DNA of 64,000 bases. It comes from Streptomyces sp. V2I9. Its GTDB lineage: Bacteria; Actinomycetota; Actinomycetes; Streptomycetales; Streptomycetaceae. The position numbers and the translations under genes are program-made. The stretch spans positions 3,140,001 through 3,204,000 of the forward strand of contig NZ_JAUSZJ010000002.1 of the NCBI RefSeq assembly GCF_030817475.1, written 5' to 3'. Under the pieces are notes generated by a model, which ran no database searches, was not told where the DNA came from, and was given only the letters and a program-made list of their open reading frames with translations. Positions 19,794-28,711 of the stretch are shown piece after piece (the stretch's first letter is position 1; each line of letters starts with the position of its first letter).

Positions 19794-21044
19794 TCAGCTC
19801 CGGGACGCCTTGAGGGCGATGTCCGTACGGTGCTGGGAGCCGTCCAGGCGGATGCGGCCGAGCGCGGTGTAGGCGCGTTCGCGTGCGGCCGTGAGGTCCT
19901 TGCCGGTCGCGGTCACCGAGAGCACGCGGCCGCCCGCGCTGACCACCGCGCCGTCCTCGGCGCGGGTCCCGGCGTGCAGGACGTACGCGTCGGGCCCGTC
20001 CTGCGCCGCCACGTCGGCGAGCCCCTCGATCGGGTCGCCGGTGCGCGGGGTACCGGGGTAGTTGTGCGAGGCGATGACCACGGTGACGGCGGCGTCGTCG
20101 CGCCAGGCCAGCGGCGGGAAGGTGTCGAGGGTGCCGTTGGCGGAGGCGAGCAGGACGCCGGCCAGCGGGGTCTTCAGCCGGGCCAGCACGACCTGGGTCT
20201 CGGGGTCGCCGAAGCGGGCGTTGAACTCGATGACCCGCACCCCGCGCGAGGTGATCGCGAGGCCCGCGTAGAGCAGCCCGGAGAAGGGCGTGCCCCGGCG
20301 GCGCAGTTCGTCGACGGTGGGCTGGAGGACGGTTGCGAGGACCTCGTCCACCAGCTCGGGGTCGGCCCAGGGGAGCGGGGAGTAGGCGCCCATGCCCCCG
20401 GTGTTCGGGCCCTCGTCGCCGTCCAGGGCGCGCTTGAAGTCCTGGGCGGGCTGGAGCGGCACCACGGTGACGCCGTCGGTGATCGCGAAGAGGCTGACCT
20501 CGGGGCCGTCGAGGAACTCCTCGATGACCACGCGGTCGCAGGCCAGCGCGTGGGCGCGGGCCACATCCACGTCCTCGGTGACGACGACGCCCTTGCCGGC
20601 CGCGAGGCCGTCGTCCTTGACGACGTACGGGGCACCGAACGCGTCGAGGGCCTTGTCGATCTCGGCGGGGGTGGTGCAGACGTAGCTACGGGCGGTGGGG
20701 ACCCCGGCACCGGCCATGACGTCCTTGGCGAACGCCTTGGAGCCTTCCAGCCGCGCGGCTTCGCCGGAGGGGCCGAAGCAGGGGATGCCGGCCGCGCGCA
20801 CGGCGTCGGCGACCCCGGCGACGAGCGGCGCCTCCGGGCCGACGACCACCAGCCCGGCGCCCAGCTCGGCCGCGAGGCGCGCGACGGCGTCACCGTCGAG
20901 CGCGTCGACCGGGTGCAGTTCGGCCACCTCTGCGATACCGGCGTTGCCGGGGGCGCAGTACAGAGCGGTGACATCGGGGTCGAGGGACAGAGAGCGGCAC
21001 AGGGCGTGTTCGCGGGCGCCGCCGCCGATGACGAGGACCTTCAC
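19794..21044 (-). CDS. purD: Phosphoribosylamine-glycine ligase (GAR synthetase)
   Basis: A 416-residue ATP-grasp ligase that couples phosphoribosylamine and glycine, the second step of purine synthesis. The N-terminus [20 protein letters not shown] is diagnostic. ATP-grasp motifs follow: [55 protein letters not shown], and [14 protein letters not shown], which holds the metal-binding residues. The GTG at 21042-21044 matches the conserved family start; the upstream extension is repeat-derived and not PurD-like. The gene is separate from the other pur genes. Confidence 0.97.
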   Translation of the reverse strand: MKVLVIGGGAREHALCRSLSLDPDVTALYCAPGNAGIAEVAELHPVDALDGDAVARLAAELGAGLVVVGPEAPLVAGVADAVRAAGIPCFGPSGEAARLEGSKAFAKDVMAGAGVPTARSYVCTTPAEIDKALDAFGAPYVVKDDGLAAGKGVVVTEDVDVARAHALACDRVVIEEFLDGPEVSLFAITDGVTVVPLQPAQDFKRALDGDEGPNTGGMGAYSPLPWADPELVDEVLATVLQPTVDELRRRGTPFSGLLYAGLAITSRGVRVIEFNARFGDPETQVVLARLKTPLAGVLLASANGTLDTFPPLAWRDDAAVTVVIASHNYPGTPRTGDPIEGLADVAAQDGPDAYVLHAGTRAEDGAVVSAGGRVLSVTATGKDLTAARERAYTALGRIRLDGSQHRTDIALKASRS

Positions 21045-21115
21045 GGGGTGCAGCCTAGCCGCCGGGCGGAAGGAGCCCCGACGGCCGCCGGTCCGTGGAC
21101 GGCCCGACCGGCCCG

Positions 21116-21163
21116 TGACGCCGTCCGCGCATGACGCCGTCCGTGCATGACGCCGTCCGTGCA
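21116..21163. repeat. 16-bp tandem repeat, three copies
   Basis: TGACGCCGTCCGCGCA at 21116-21131, then TGACGCCGTCCGTGCA twice (21132-21147 and 21148-21163), followed by decayed relatives rich in GACGGCCG up to about 21290. It lies in the 294-bp gap between purD and dnaX, in which I see no gene. Confidence 0.85.
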
Positions 21164-21338
21164 TGACGGCTGCCGCCTCGGGGCAGCCGTCGGCACATGG
21201 ACGGCCGCCGAGCCTGGACGGCCGTGGGCACGCGGACAGCCGCCGGCCGGTGGACGGACGCCGGCCCTGGACAGCCGTCGGCGCTGAAACAACCGCCGGA
21301 GCGGGGGACGACCGTCCCCCGCTCCGGCGGCCGTCGCG

Positions 21339-23660
21339 TCACTGCTCGTTGGTGAACTCCTCGACGACCGTGGCGCCCAGCTCGCGGACGATCAGCTCGT
21401 GACCGGAGAGGGCGGAGTCGACGAGGTCCGGGTCGTCGGCCTCCGGGATGTCGTCCTCGATGGACACGGACCGCGGCGGCTCCGCCGCGTACGAACCGGA
21501 GGAGGATTCGGAGGCGGGCGGGGCCTCCCGGCCACCCGGCGACGGCGCGGAGGGGGGCGACGCGGGGCCCGAGGGCGCGTACTGCCCCTGCTGCGGAGCC
21601 GGGGACTGCTGCTGGGACGCGTGCTGGGGCCGGGGCTCGTACGCGACGGGGGCGGGGGCCGCCGGGGCGGGCTGGTACTGCGGGGCGGGCCGTCCACCGC
21701 CTCCGCCGGGACCGGGGGCGCCCCCGCCGCCGGAGGGGTCGATGACCGCCTCGATGCGCCACTGGGCGTTGAAGCGCTCGGCGAGGGCCTGCTTGAGGAC
21801 CTCCTCGCTGCCGCTGCTGGCGAAGTTGTCGCGGGCGCCCGCGTTGAGGAAGCCGAGCTGGAGGGTCGTCCCGTCGAACCCGGCGACCTGGGCGTTCTGG
21901 CTGAGCAGGATCCAGGTGAAGCGGCGGCGGTTCTTGACCGCTTCCAGGATGTCGGGCCACATGTTCCGCACCTGGGCCGCGCCCTGGGCCATGCTCTGGC
22001 CGCCGTCGGGTGCGGCCTGCCCGGCCTGCGGGGCGGCGGGGGCCTGCGGCGAGGCTGCCGGAGCCGTGGCCGGGGGCGGGGTGGCGGCGGGGGCCGGGCC
22101 GCTGCCGGGGGCGGAGGCGGTGGGCCAGCCACCCGGACGACGGGCCTGCTCCCCGGCCCCGGCGGGGGTGGGCCAGGACCCCGGCCGCTGGGCGGACACG
22201 GGGGCCGCGGGGGCCTGAGGCTGGGCCTGGGCCTGGGCCTGCGGGGCGTAGGCATCGGGGGCCGGGGCGGCGGGCGGTGGTGCGGCGGGGGCGGGGGCTG
22301 CGTAGGCGGCGGGGGCTTGCGTCCGGGCGGGCGCCGGGGGTGCCTCGCCCCGGACGGCGGCACGGGCGGCGTCCGGACCGGCGAGGCCCATGGGGGCGGC
22401 CGGGGGAGCCCCGGCCGGCGCATGGGCGTCGGGGCCCGGCACGTACCCCATCGGGGCAGCGGCGGCGGGCGGGGCGGCGAACGACCCGGCAGCGGCGGCC
22501 GAGGCCCCGCGCTCCAGCCGGTCGAGCCGGGCCTGGAGCGACCGCTCGTCGTCGTAGGCGGCGGGCAGCAGGACCCGCGCGCAGATCAGCTCCACCTGGA
22601 GGCGCGGCGAGGTGGCCCCGCGCATCTCGGTGAGCCCTTCGTTAACCAGGTCGGCGGCGCGGCTCAGCTCGGCGGCCCCGAAGACGGACGCCTGGGCCTG
22701 CATGCGCTCGACGACATCGGCGGGGGCGTCGATGAGCCCCTTCTCCCCCGCGTCCGGCACGGCGGCGAGGATCACCAGATCGCGCAGCCGCTCCAGGAGA
22801 TCCGCCACGAACCGACGGGGGTCGTTGCCGCCTTCGATGACCCGGTCCACGACCTCGAAGGCGGCGGCCCCGTCGCCGGCGGCGAAGGCGTCGACGACGG
22901 AGTCGAGGAGGGAACCATCGGTGTACCCGAGGAGCGAGGTGGCCATGGCGTACGTCACACCGTCGTCGCCCGCGCCGGCCAGCAACTGGTCCATGACGGA
23001 CATCGAGTCACGCACGGACCCGGCCCCGGCGCGCACGACGAGCGGGAGGACGCCGTCCTCGACGGGGCTGTTCTCCCGGTCGCACACATCGGCGAGGTAA
23101 CTGCGCAGGGTGCCCGGCGGGACGAGCCGGAACGGATAGTGGTGCGTACGCGACCGGATCGTCCCGATGACCTTCTCGGGTTCGGTCGTCGCGAAGATGA
23201 ACTTGAGGTGCTCCGGCGGCTCCTCGACCACCTTCAGCAGGGCGTTGAAGCCCGCCGGGGTGACCATGTGCGCCTCGTCGATGATGTAGATCTTGTAACG
23301 GCTGGAGGCGGGCCCGAAGAACGCCTTCTCGCGCAGATCACGGGCGTCGTCCACGCCACCGTGCGAGGCGGCGTCGATCTCGATCACGTCGATGGACCCC
23401 GGCCCGTTGCGCGCGAGGTCCTGGCAGGACTGGCACTCCCCGCACGGGGTGGGGGTGGGGCCCTGCTCACAGTTCAGGCAGCGGGCGAGGATGCGCGCGC
23501 TGGTCGTCTTTCCACAGCCACGCGGGCCGCTGAACAGGTACGCGTGATTGACCCGGTTGTTCCGCAGGGCCTGCTGGAGCGGGTCAGTGACATGCTCCTG
23601 ACCGATGACCTCGGCGAACGACTCGGGGCGGTAGCGGCGGTACAGCGCAAGGGACGACAC
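21339..23660 (-). CDS. dnaX: DNA polymerase III subunits gamma and tau
   Basis: A 773-residue clamp-loader ATPase. SSLALYRRYRPESFAEVIGQ is the standard DnaX start. Walker A SGPRGCGKTT is at 44-53, zinc-knuckle cysteines at 61, 64, 73, 76 and 79, and Walker B IYIIDEAHMV near 125. An arginine-finger region and domain III follow to about residue 370. The rest is a long Pro/Ala/Gln-rich linker with a conserved island (MWPDILEAVKNRRRFTWILL) that in tau contacts the polymerase, and an acidic end. The GTG at 23658-23660 is the only start giving the conserved N-terminus. I see no obvious A-rich slippery site for making gamma. Confidence 0.96.
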   Translation of the reverse strand: MSSLALYRRYRPESFAEVIGQEHVTDPLQQALRNNRVNHAYLFSGPRGCGKTTSARILARCLNCEQGPTPTPCGECQSCQDLARNGPGSIDVIEIDAASHGGVDDARDLREKAFFGPASSRYKIYIIDEAHMVTPAGFNALLKVVEEPPEHLKFIFATTEPEKVIGTIRSRTHHYPFRLVPPGTLRSYLADVCDRENSPVEDGVLPLVVRAGAGSVRDSMSVMDQLLAGAGDDGVTYAMATSLLGYTDGSLLDSVVDAFAAGDGAAAFEVVDRVIEGGNDPRRFVADLLERLRDLVILAAVPDAGEKGLIDAPADVVERMQAQASVFGAAELSRAADLVNEGLTEMRGATSPRLQVELICARVLLPAAYDDERSLQARLDRLERGASAAAAGSFAAPPAAAAPMGYVPGPDAHAPAGAPPAAPMGLAGPDAARAAVRGEAPPAPARTQAPAAYAAPAPAAPPPAAPAPDAYAPQAQAQAQPQAPAAPVSAQRPGSWPTPAGAGEQARRPGGWPTASAPGSGPAPAATPPPATAPAASPQAPAAPQAGQAAPDGGQSMAQGAAQVRNMWPDILEAVKNRRRFTWILLSQNAQVAGFDGTTLQLGFLNAGARDNFASSGSEEVLKQALAERFNAQWRIEAVIDPSGGGGAPGPGGGGGRPAPQYQPAPAAPAPVAYEPRPQHASQQQSPAPQQGQYAPSGPASPPSAPSPGGREAPPASESSSGSYAAEPPRSVSIEDDIPEADDPDLVDSALSGHELIVRELGATVVEEFTNEQ

Positions 23661-23833
23661 ACCTACGAGGTTATCGGGGCCGACCGACAACCGACCCCAC
23701 ACCGCTCACACGGGGCACCTGGTGCGACGCGAACCGCGGGAACACCGGGGCACGAGGGCTCCCGGCACAGCTCGGGCGGCGGCGGCCGGTCAGCCCGACG
23801 CACCCGCAGGAACGGCGCGCCCCGGAACGCAAG

Positions 23834-23922
23834 GGCCCCCCACGCACCCGCCAGAGCCGACCTACCCTTGCTGCCTTCCGGCCCTGGGGGAGTTCAGTCA
23901 GATAGCGCCACGTGAGGGGCTG
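23834..23922 (-). ncRNA. ffs: Small signal recognition particle RNA (4.5S / scRNA)
   Basis: Read on the minus strand, the region contains CCAGGGCCGGAAGGCAGCAA then GGGTAGGTCGG, the conserved apical domain with the GGAA tetraloop and asymmetric loop bound by Ffh. The ends GCCCCTCACGTGG and GCGTGGGGGGC pair into a long stem, giving about 89 nt, normal for the bacterial small SRP RNA. TAAGGT at 23929-23934 is a suitable -10 just before the 5' end. It lies upstream of dnaX on the same strand, the order also known from Bacillus. The ends are estimated. Confidence 0.88.
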
Positions 23923-24133
23923 ACGCCCACCTTAGCGGATCCCCACCCCCTCCGGTCCACCCACCCTCACCACCGGCCGACCGCCACCCCGCCCGGCGAG
24001 ACCACGACGCAACCCCTGCGGGATCTCGACGGGACCTCGGCAGGACCTCTCAGGACGAGCTCGCCGGGGGGTCTCCGGACGGCCTCCGGACGATCTCCGG
24101 GGATCGTGTTCGCTAGCACCCTCCAACGTCTTG

Positions 24134-24139
24134 TATTGT
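24134..24139 (+). promoter_or_regulatory. Probable -10 of tRNA-Ser
   Basis: TATTGT at 24134-24139 lies 7 bp before the first tRNA base, a spacing that would start transcription at the mature 5' end. No good -35 was found. Confidence 0.45.
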
Positions 24140-24146
24140 TTGCGGC

Positions 24147-24231
24147 GGAGGATTCGCCTAGTGGCCTAGGGCGCACGCTTGGAAAGCGTGTTGGGGGCAA
24201 CCCCTCACGAGTTCGAATCTCGTATCCTCCG
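24147..24231 (+). tRNA. tRNA-Ser (anticodon GGA), integration target of the element
   Basis: An 85-nt class II tRNA. Acceptor GGAGGAT/ATCCTCC, anticodon stem CACGC/GCGTG with loop TTGGAAA (anticodon GGA), long variable arm TTGGGGGCAACCCCTC, T arm ACGAGTTCGAATCTCGT. From the anticodon loop onward it is duplicated exactly at 38595, so the 3' half now present was supplied by the integrated element, which restores a functional gene. Confidence 0.96.
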
Positions 24232-24298
24232 CCATTGCTCTCACCGGGCAATACGTCGAAGGGCCCCACCGTTCGCGGTGGGGCCCTTCGACGTTGTC
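24179..24298. repeat. attL direct repeat of the integrated element
   Basis: Bases 24179-24271 (93 bp, from the tRNA-Ser anticodon loop into the terminator stem) are identical to 38595-38687. After two mismatches in the hairpin loop, identity continues to 24298/38714, giving 118 of 120 matches. This is the expected footprint of site-specific integration at a tRNA 3' end. Confidence 0.95.
24254..24293 (+). terminator. Terminator after tRNA-Ser (attL copy)
   Basis: A perfect 18-bp stem, CGTCGAAGGGCCCCACCG and its complement, with loop TTCG. It is part of the att duplication and also ends the convergent integrase gene, whose stop begins at 24299. Confidence 0.88.
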
Positions 24299-25580
24299 TC
24301 AGCCCTCGTTGTTCTGGTCTTTGTCCACAAGGGCGTTTGGTGCGGGCCCCCAGATGGCGTCCGCGAGCTTCTGCGCCACCTCCTTCAGCATGGCGTCGGG
24401 CACGTGCAGGTACCGGGCGCGCATCCGCGAAGAGGTGCCTGCCTCCCAGCCCATGATCTGGTCGATCACACGGTCCGGGATACCGAGCAGCATGAGGACG
24501 GTGGCAGCGGTGGTGACGGGCGTCATGCAGCCGCGCGTCACGTACCCCGGCGTCCTCCAGCAGCTTCTTCCAGTCGTGGTAGTCGGTGTTCGGGCTGAGC
24601 GGCCCACCGAGCGGCTTCGTGAACACGTAATCGGACTCGGTCCACAGGTCGCCGCCGGTCTTGCGCTCCCGAGCCTGAACCTCCTTGTGCTTGCGCAGCA
24701 TCACAACCAAGGGGCCCGGCAGGGGAACCGCTCGACGGCCGGCACGTGACTTGGTGTTCTTCGTCTCGCGCCGCACCTGCTTTCGGTCCGGGCAGTACCC
24801 TGCCTTCCTGCCGCAGGGATCTGCCTCCTTGCACCCGTACTCGTACTTGGGGCGCAGACGGTTCCGGCGCAGCTTCAGGTACTCGTGGTCCAGGTCCACG
24901 TCGACCCAGCGGAGCCCCAGCGTCTCCCCCTGTCGCAGACCGAGGGCTAGCGCCAGCATCCAACGGGCGCTGTTGCGGCGCTTGTTCACCTCGATCAGCA
25001 GGCTCTGAACCTCCTCTACCGAGTAGGGCTCGATCTCCTCCTCCGGCTCCTCCACCCGCGGCGGCTTGGCTAGAGCGGCGGCGTTCTTCGCGGCGTGGCC
25101 ACGGCGGACCGCCTCACCGAGGGCGGTGCGGGCAGTGCGGTGGACCTGGTGGGCGGTGCCGGCGGCGCTGCCGTTCTTCTGCATCCGGCGGTACAGGCTC
25201 TCCAGGTGTTCCGGCTCCAGGCGGTCGATGCGGTGCCTGCCGATGCCGGGTACGAGGTGCACGCGAACCGCGACCTCGTACCCGTCGTAGGTGTTCTCGC
25301 TGACGACGTCCTTAGCGATGTTCTCGACCCAGTGCCACATCCACTTCTCGACAGTCCACAGCTTGCCGGGCTGTTGCGCCTTTCCCTGGTCGCGCTGCTT
25401 CTCCAGTCGTTGCACTTCGTCCTTCAACGCGTCTTCGTCGGGGCGCGTGATGTGCCTGCGGTAGGGCTCACCGTTGTCCTTGTAACCCATCGGCACCCGG
25501 GCGTGCCAACGGCCGTCCTTGCCGAAGTAGATGGCCGTTTCGCCATTCGCCCGGCGCGCTCGCTTCTTCTCTTCCGCCAC
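24299..25580 (-). pseudogene. int: Tyrosine site-specific integrase, frameshifted
   Basis: The reading frame starts at the GTG at 25578-25580 with MAEEKKRARRANGETAIYFG. It has an Arm-type DNA-binding N-terminus, a SAM-like core-binding domain (about 75-170), and a catalytic domain with R216 (GLRQGE), Lys near 277, and H352-x-x-R355 (LHDARH). Directly after that box one extra base within 24511-24516 shifts the frame. The true continuation TAATVLMLLGIPDRV, then the Trp/His-position residue in MGWEAGTSS and the nucleophile Tyr in ARYLHV, is encoded in the neighbouring frame to the stop at 24299. The shifted frame would run on past attL into the tRNA-Ser gene. Either the gene is dead or the sequence has a one-base error. 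A Cys-rich insert (250-263) may bind zinc. Confidence 0.9.
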
Positions 25581-25657
25581 TGGCGGACTCCTTCGTGATC
25601 GGTGTGAGCACGGGCCGCCACCCGGTGGGGTGGCGGCCCGTGTGTATGCGGGGTGGG

Positions 25658-25879
25658 TCAGGCTGCGGACTGTTCGGCGCGGCGGCGTGCGAGGTAGGCA
25701 GCCGGGGCGTCGGCGGGTACGCGGCGCAGGCTGCCGATCGTCAGCGACTCCAGGGCTCCGGCGCGGATGAGGGCGAAGCAGGTGGTGCGGCCGACGCGGA
25801 GTCGGCGGGCTGCCTCTTCGACGGTGAGCAGGATCAGGGTGGGGTCGTCTGCCGTCGTGGGTGCGGGACTGTTCTGCAT
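25658..25879 (-). CDS. xis: Excisionase / small HTH DNA-binding protein (Xis)
   Basis: A 73-residue protein with a MerR/HTH_17-type winged helix: LTVEEAARRLRVGRTTCFAL, IRAGALESLTIGSLRRVP, then AAYLARRRAEQ. Such proteins sit beside AICE integrases and direct excision. The ATG at 25877-25879 has GGAGCGAG upstream. It lies 78 bp upstream of int on the same strand and directly beside the CCACAGAAA repeat cluster, which it or the Rep proteins could bind. Confidence 0.88.
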   Translation of the reverse strand: MQNSPAPTTADDPTLILLTVEEAARRLRVGRTTCFALIRAGALESLTIGSLRRVPADAPAAYLARRRAEQSAA

Positions 25880-25901
25880 GGGCTCGCTCCTTGGCGGGCC
25901 G

Positions 25902-26145
25902 CCACAGAAACCACGTAATACACAGAAACCCTGTTTGGGTGGTCTGACCTGGGGGTTTGGTGGTGGGGGTGGACTGCCACAGAAAGTGCGGGAAGTTCCA
26001 CAGAAATAAGGGGCCGGTGGGCGGCTGGTATTTGTGTGGTTCCTCTGCGGGTTTCCGTGGCAGCCGCCTCGGGACCGCTCGGGGCGGTGTTGTCGCAGGT
26101 CAGGGGTAGTGTCGGGTTATTTCTGTGATTCTGTGGTTTCTGTGG
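25902..26145. repeat. Iteron-like cluster of CCACAGAAA repeats
   Basis: Direct copies on the plus strand lie at 25902-25910, 25920-25928 (ACACAGAAA), 25977-25985 and 25998-26006. Inverted copies lie at 26120-26128, 26128-26136 and 26137-26145, the last ones almost head-to-tail at 8-9 bp steps, plus a degenerate one (TTTCCGTGG) at 26052-26060. The cluster occupies the only sizeable gap between xis and the replication genes, so it is a good candidate for the replication origin or for a Xis/Rep regulatory site. Confidence 0.75.
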
Positions 26146-26151
26146 CGGGGT

Positions 26152-27702
26152 TCAGGCGGTGGGTTCGCTGAGCTGGGGGTGGGTGAGGTAGCGCGGGGAG
26201 GGCGGTCGGCCGCGTCCTCCGGTCTTGGCGACGGGTTGGGCCCGGACGTAGCCGTGGTCTTCCAACAGGTCCAGGGCGGGGTCGAGGTCCACGACGGTGG
26301 GGAACTCGGCGCGGGAGAGCTTGGTCATGACCTCGCGTTTGCTGACCTCGGCCCACTGGTTGGCCCGGAGCAGGTCCAGGACGGTGCGGGCGCGGTTGGC
26401 GGTGTGGTCGGCTCCCATGAGGTCGAACACCGCGAGGGCGTGGCCGGTGAAGTAGTCGGCGAGCTTGATGGCGTCGCGCATGGTGTCGGCGGTGACGGGC
26501 TGGGTGTGCCCGTTCTCCGTGTGCGCGGCCAGGTGGAGCAGCCCGGCAAGTCGGGCGGTCGCGCCGCCCAGCTTCGCGGCCCAGTTCCGGATGTGCCCGA
26601 GGTCCCCGCCCCGCTTGCGCAGCCGGGGTTCCTGCCGACGCTCATAGGCGGCCAGGGTCTCGTTGGCCTCGGGGGCGAGCTGGAGTACGGCCGGGTCGGT
26701 CCAGCCCGCCAGAGACATCACCAGGGAGGTCACGCGCTCCTCGTACAGGTCAGCCACGTCCTCGGCCAGGGGCTCGGGGGTGACTTCCCGATAGCCCACC
26801 AGGTCCTCCGGCAGCGAATACAGGAACCTGCCCAACAGGCCCCTGTCCCCCGCCCCCTTGATACGGCTGATGTCCTCCAGCACGGAGGGCTGAACGGTCT
26901 GGCCCATGGTGAGGGCAGGGGAGTCGATGAACTCCTCACGCCCACGGCGGTCCACCCGCAAGCGGTCCCCGGCATGGCCCTTGAGGAAGGGCTCCATGTT
27001 GGGGGTGCCGGAGTAGCGTCCGGCGATGATGTCGAAGATCCCGCCCTCGGCCGACATCACCGACAACCGCCCGCCCTGCTCCGCGAGCAGTGAAGAGATG
27101 ACCTCCGGGGTGGCGTCGTCGGCCAACAGCCGGGGCTTGGTGGGCACAGTGACCGCCTCGGCGGCTTGCCCGAGGCTGATGGCCTCGGCCATGAGCTGAT
27201 CACGCTTGTCGGCATCCGCGCGGGCTGCCTTGGTCGCCGCGTTGTCCGCGACTTCCTTGGCGAGGCGTGCGGTGAGTTCGGCCTCGATGATGGCCCCGGC
27301 CGCCTTGGTCGCCATCAGCTTCTCGCACGTGTAGAGCGGGTCCGTCATCAAACCGAACACCGCGCTCTTGCGGCTGCCCGGGGGCAGCGCCATGACGACG
27401 AACAGGTTCAGCGGCTCCCGCCACCGGCCCCGGACATGGACGGTGGCGCGGCCTCCGGCAGCGGTCGCCAGGACCGCGAGAGCGAGCGACCCCGCAGCAT
27501 CCACCGCCGTTTGCGTCTCCTCCGCGACCCCGCGCACGAAGTCACCGAGCCAGGCCGGGAACACCTCCGTGGGGAACGCCGGCAGTTCGCGGCGGGCGGT
27601 CAGCGGGATCGGGTCGTCCCACGAAGCCGCGGCTTCCTGCTGTGCGTCCAGGGCGGCGAATCCGGCCCACAGATCCGCACTGTCCACAGGCTGTGTGCTC
27701 AT
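26152..27702 (-). CDS. DUF3987-domain protein, probable replication helicase/primase partner
   Basis: A 516-residue cytoplasmic protein. The N-terminal part AFPTEVFPAWLGDFVRGVAE, then LALAVLATAAGGRATVHVRG and LFVVMALPPGSRKSAVFGLM, is typical of DUF3987 (YfjI-like) proteins of phages and mobile elements. The PPGSRKS segment is a P-loop-like turn. A central coiled-coil region (about 145-200) and a C-terminal winged-helix-like part (KREVMTKLSRAEFPTVVDLD, LEDHGYVRAQP) follow. The ATG at 27700-27702 overlaps the stop of the Prim-Pol gene, so the two are coupled. Together they likely replace RepSA-type replication in this element. Confidence 0.82.
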   Translation of the reverse strand: MSTQPVDSADLWAGFAALDAQQEAAASWDDPIPLTARRELPAFPTEVFPAWLGDFVRGVAEETQTAVDAAGSLALAVLATAAGGRATVHVRGRWREPLNLFVVMALPPGSRKSAVFGLMTDPLYTCEKLMATKAAGAIIEAELTARLAKEVADNAATKAARADADKRDQLMAEAISLGQAAEAVTVPTKPRLLADDATPEVISSLLAEQGGRLSVMSAEGGIFDIIAGRYSGTPNMEPFLKGHAGDRLRVDRRGREEFIDSPALTMGQTVQPSVLEDISRIKGAGDRGLLGRFLYSLPEDLVGYREVTPEPLAEDVADLYEERVTSLVMSLAGWTDPAVLQLAPEANETLAAYERRQEPRLRKRGGDLGHIRNWAAKLGGATARLAGLLHLAAHTENGHTQPVTADTMRDAIKLADYFTGHALAVFDLMGADHTANRARTVLDLLRANQWAEVSKREVMTKLSRAEFPTVVDLDPALDLLEDHGYVRAQPVAKTGGRGRPPSPRYLTHPQLSEPTA

Positions 27703-28625
27703 GCCGCACTCGCCTCCCGTGCGCCGCCACGGACGAGACCGGAGCGGATCGCGGTACGGCACTCCGACGCGGACAGACCGGCCGACTGTCCCGCGCTCAT
27801 CAGCTCACTGGTGACGGTGACCTCGGTCAGGTCCTCGGTCCGGATGAGGCGGGCCAGGGCGTATGCGGCGAAGTACACCGACCGATTACGACCGCCCTCA
27901 CGGGCGGACAGCACCTTTTCCAGCTCCCCGCGCAGGGCGGTGGTGCTGTAGGCAGTGGCGTTGCGCATCCGGGACGACAGCTCCGACAGGGGCATCGGGG
28001 CCGGTGCGGGCCGGGTGGTGAGCAAGTCACTAAGCCACGCAGGGAGGGGGGCGGCAGGGGCCTCGTGAATGACCTCATACCCCCCGGTGCCCACCAGGCT
28101 TCCGGCGCCGACCACGTACCCGCCCCAAGCCCGGGTATCGACCTTCCACCCCAAGCTGCCGCCCGTGCTGCGTAGCGTCTTTCCCTCGGGGGCGGTGAAG
28201 TACAGGTGCTGTCCGCCACGGCGGGTACGCACGGTGTACGTCTCGGTCGGCAGCCTCACCCCCGCCCGCTCGCACAGGGCGGCGAACACGTCCAGCCCAT
28301 CGGCCATGCCCGCCCACTCGGACGGTGCGGTGTCCTCGGCGTCCTTGGGCAAGTCCAGGTCCACCACAACGAGACCAGCGGGACCGGTGGCGATCCCGAC
28401 GTTGTACGGGGCCGACTCCCAGCACGCGCGGATGCTGTCCGCGTCCAGGGTGGCCCGCTGCTCCGGGGTGCGGTGACCGTCCGCGCACCGACCGGTGCCG
28501 GGGCAGGACCGCTCCGGGTGCCCGGCAGGCCGCTTGTCGCCAGGGCGGATGGGGAAGACGGGCCAGCCGCGCTCAGCAGCGGCCAGGGCCGCGCCCAGCA
28601 GCGCGGGGTTGTGGGGTGCTGCCAT
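27699..28625 (-). CDS. Bifunctional DNA primase/polymerase (Prim-Pol)
   Basis: A 308-residue AEP-family enzyme that can start and extend DNA chains. Motifs are LAAAERGWPVFPIRPGDKRP at the start, NVGIATGPAGLVVVDLD with the metal-binding DxD at 89-91, and RRGGQHLYFTAPEG with the motif-II His near residue 140. The C-terminal region (RSVYFAAYALARLI) is the helical part usual in AICE versions. The start is ATG at 28623-28625 with AGGAG 9 bp upstream; it is preceded by copy 1 of the conserved leader hairpin. Forms a coupled pair with the DUF3987 gene. Confidence 0.88.
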   Translation of the reverse strand: MAAPHNPALLGAALAAAERGWPVFPIRPGDKRPAGHPERSCPGTGRCADGHRTPEQRATLDADSIRACWESAPYNVGIATGPAGLVVVDLDLPKDAEDTAPSEWAGMADGLDVFAALCERAGVRLPTETYTVRTRRGGQHLYFTAPEGKTLRSTGGSLGWKVDTRAWGGYVVGAGSLVGTGGYEVIHEAPAAPLPAWLSDLLTTRPAPAPMPLSELSSRMRNATAYSTTALRGELEKVLSAREGGRNRSVYFAAYALARLIRTEDLTEVTVTSELMSAGQSAGLSASECRTAIRSGLVRGGAREASAA

Positions 28626-28646
28626 GATGGGGGTTCTCCTGTTTCT

Positions 28647-28703
28647 GCGAAGGGACAAGGGAGCCGGGGCGGTCGCGGTCTTGTGGTGAGAGGCGACCGC
28701 CCC
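28647..28703 (-). promoter_or_regulatory. Leader hairpin element, copy 1 (upstream of Prim-Pol)
   Basis: On the plus strand: GCGAAGGGAC (28647-28656), a 9-bp spacer, left arm GGGGCGGTCGC (28666-28676), 16-nt loop GGTCTTGTGGTGAGAG, right arm GCGACCGCCCC (28693-28703). In the transcript (minus) the hairpin comes first, then GTCCCTTCGC, then the AGGAG and start codon. Related copies are at 34496 and 35059. Confidence 0.75.
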
Positions 28704-28711
28704 AGGCATAG

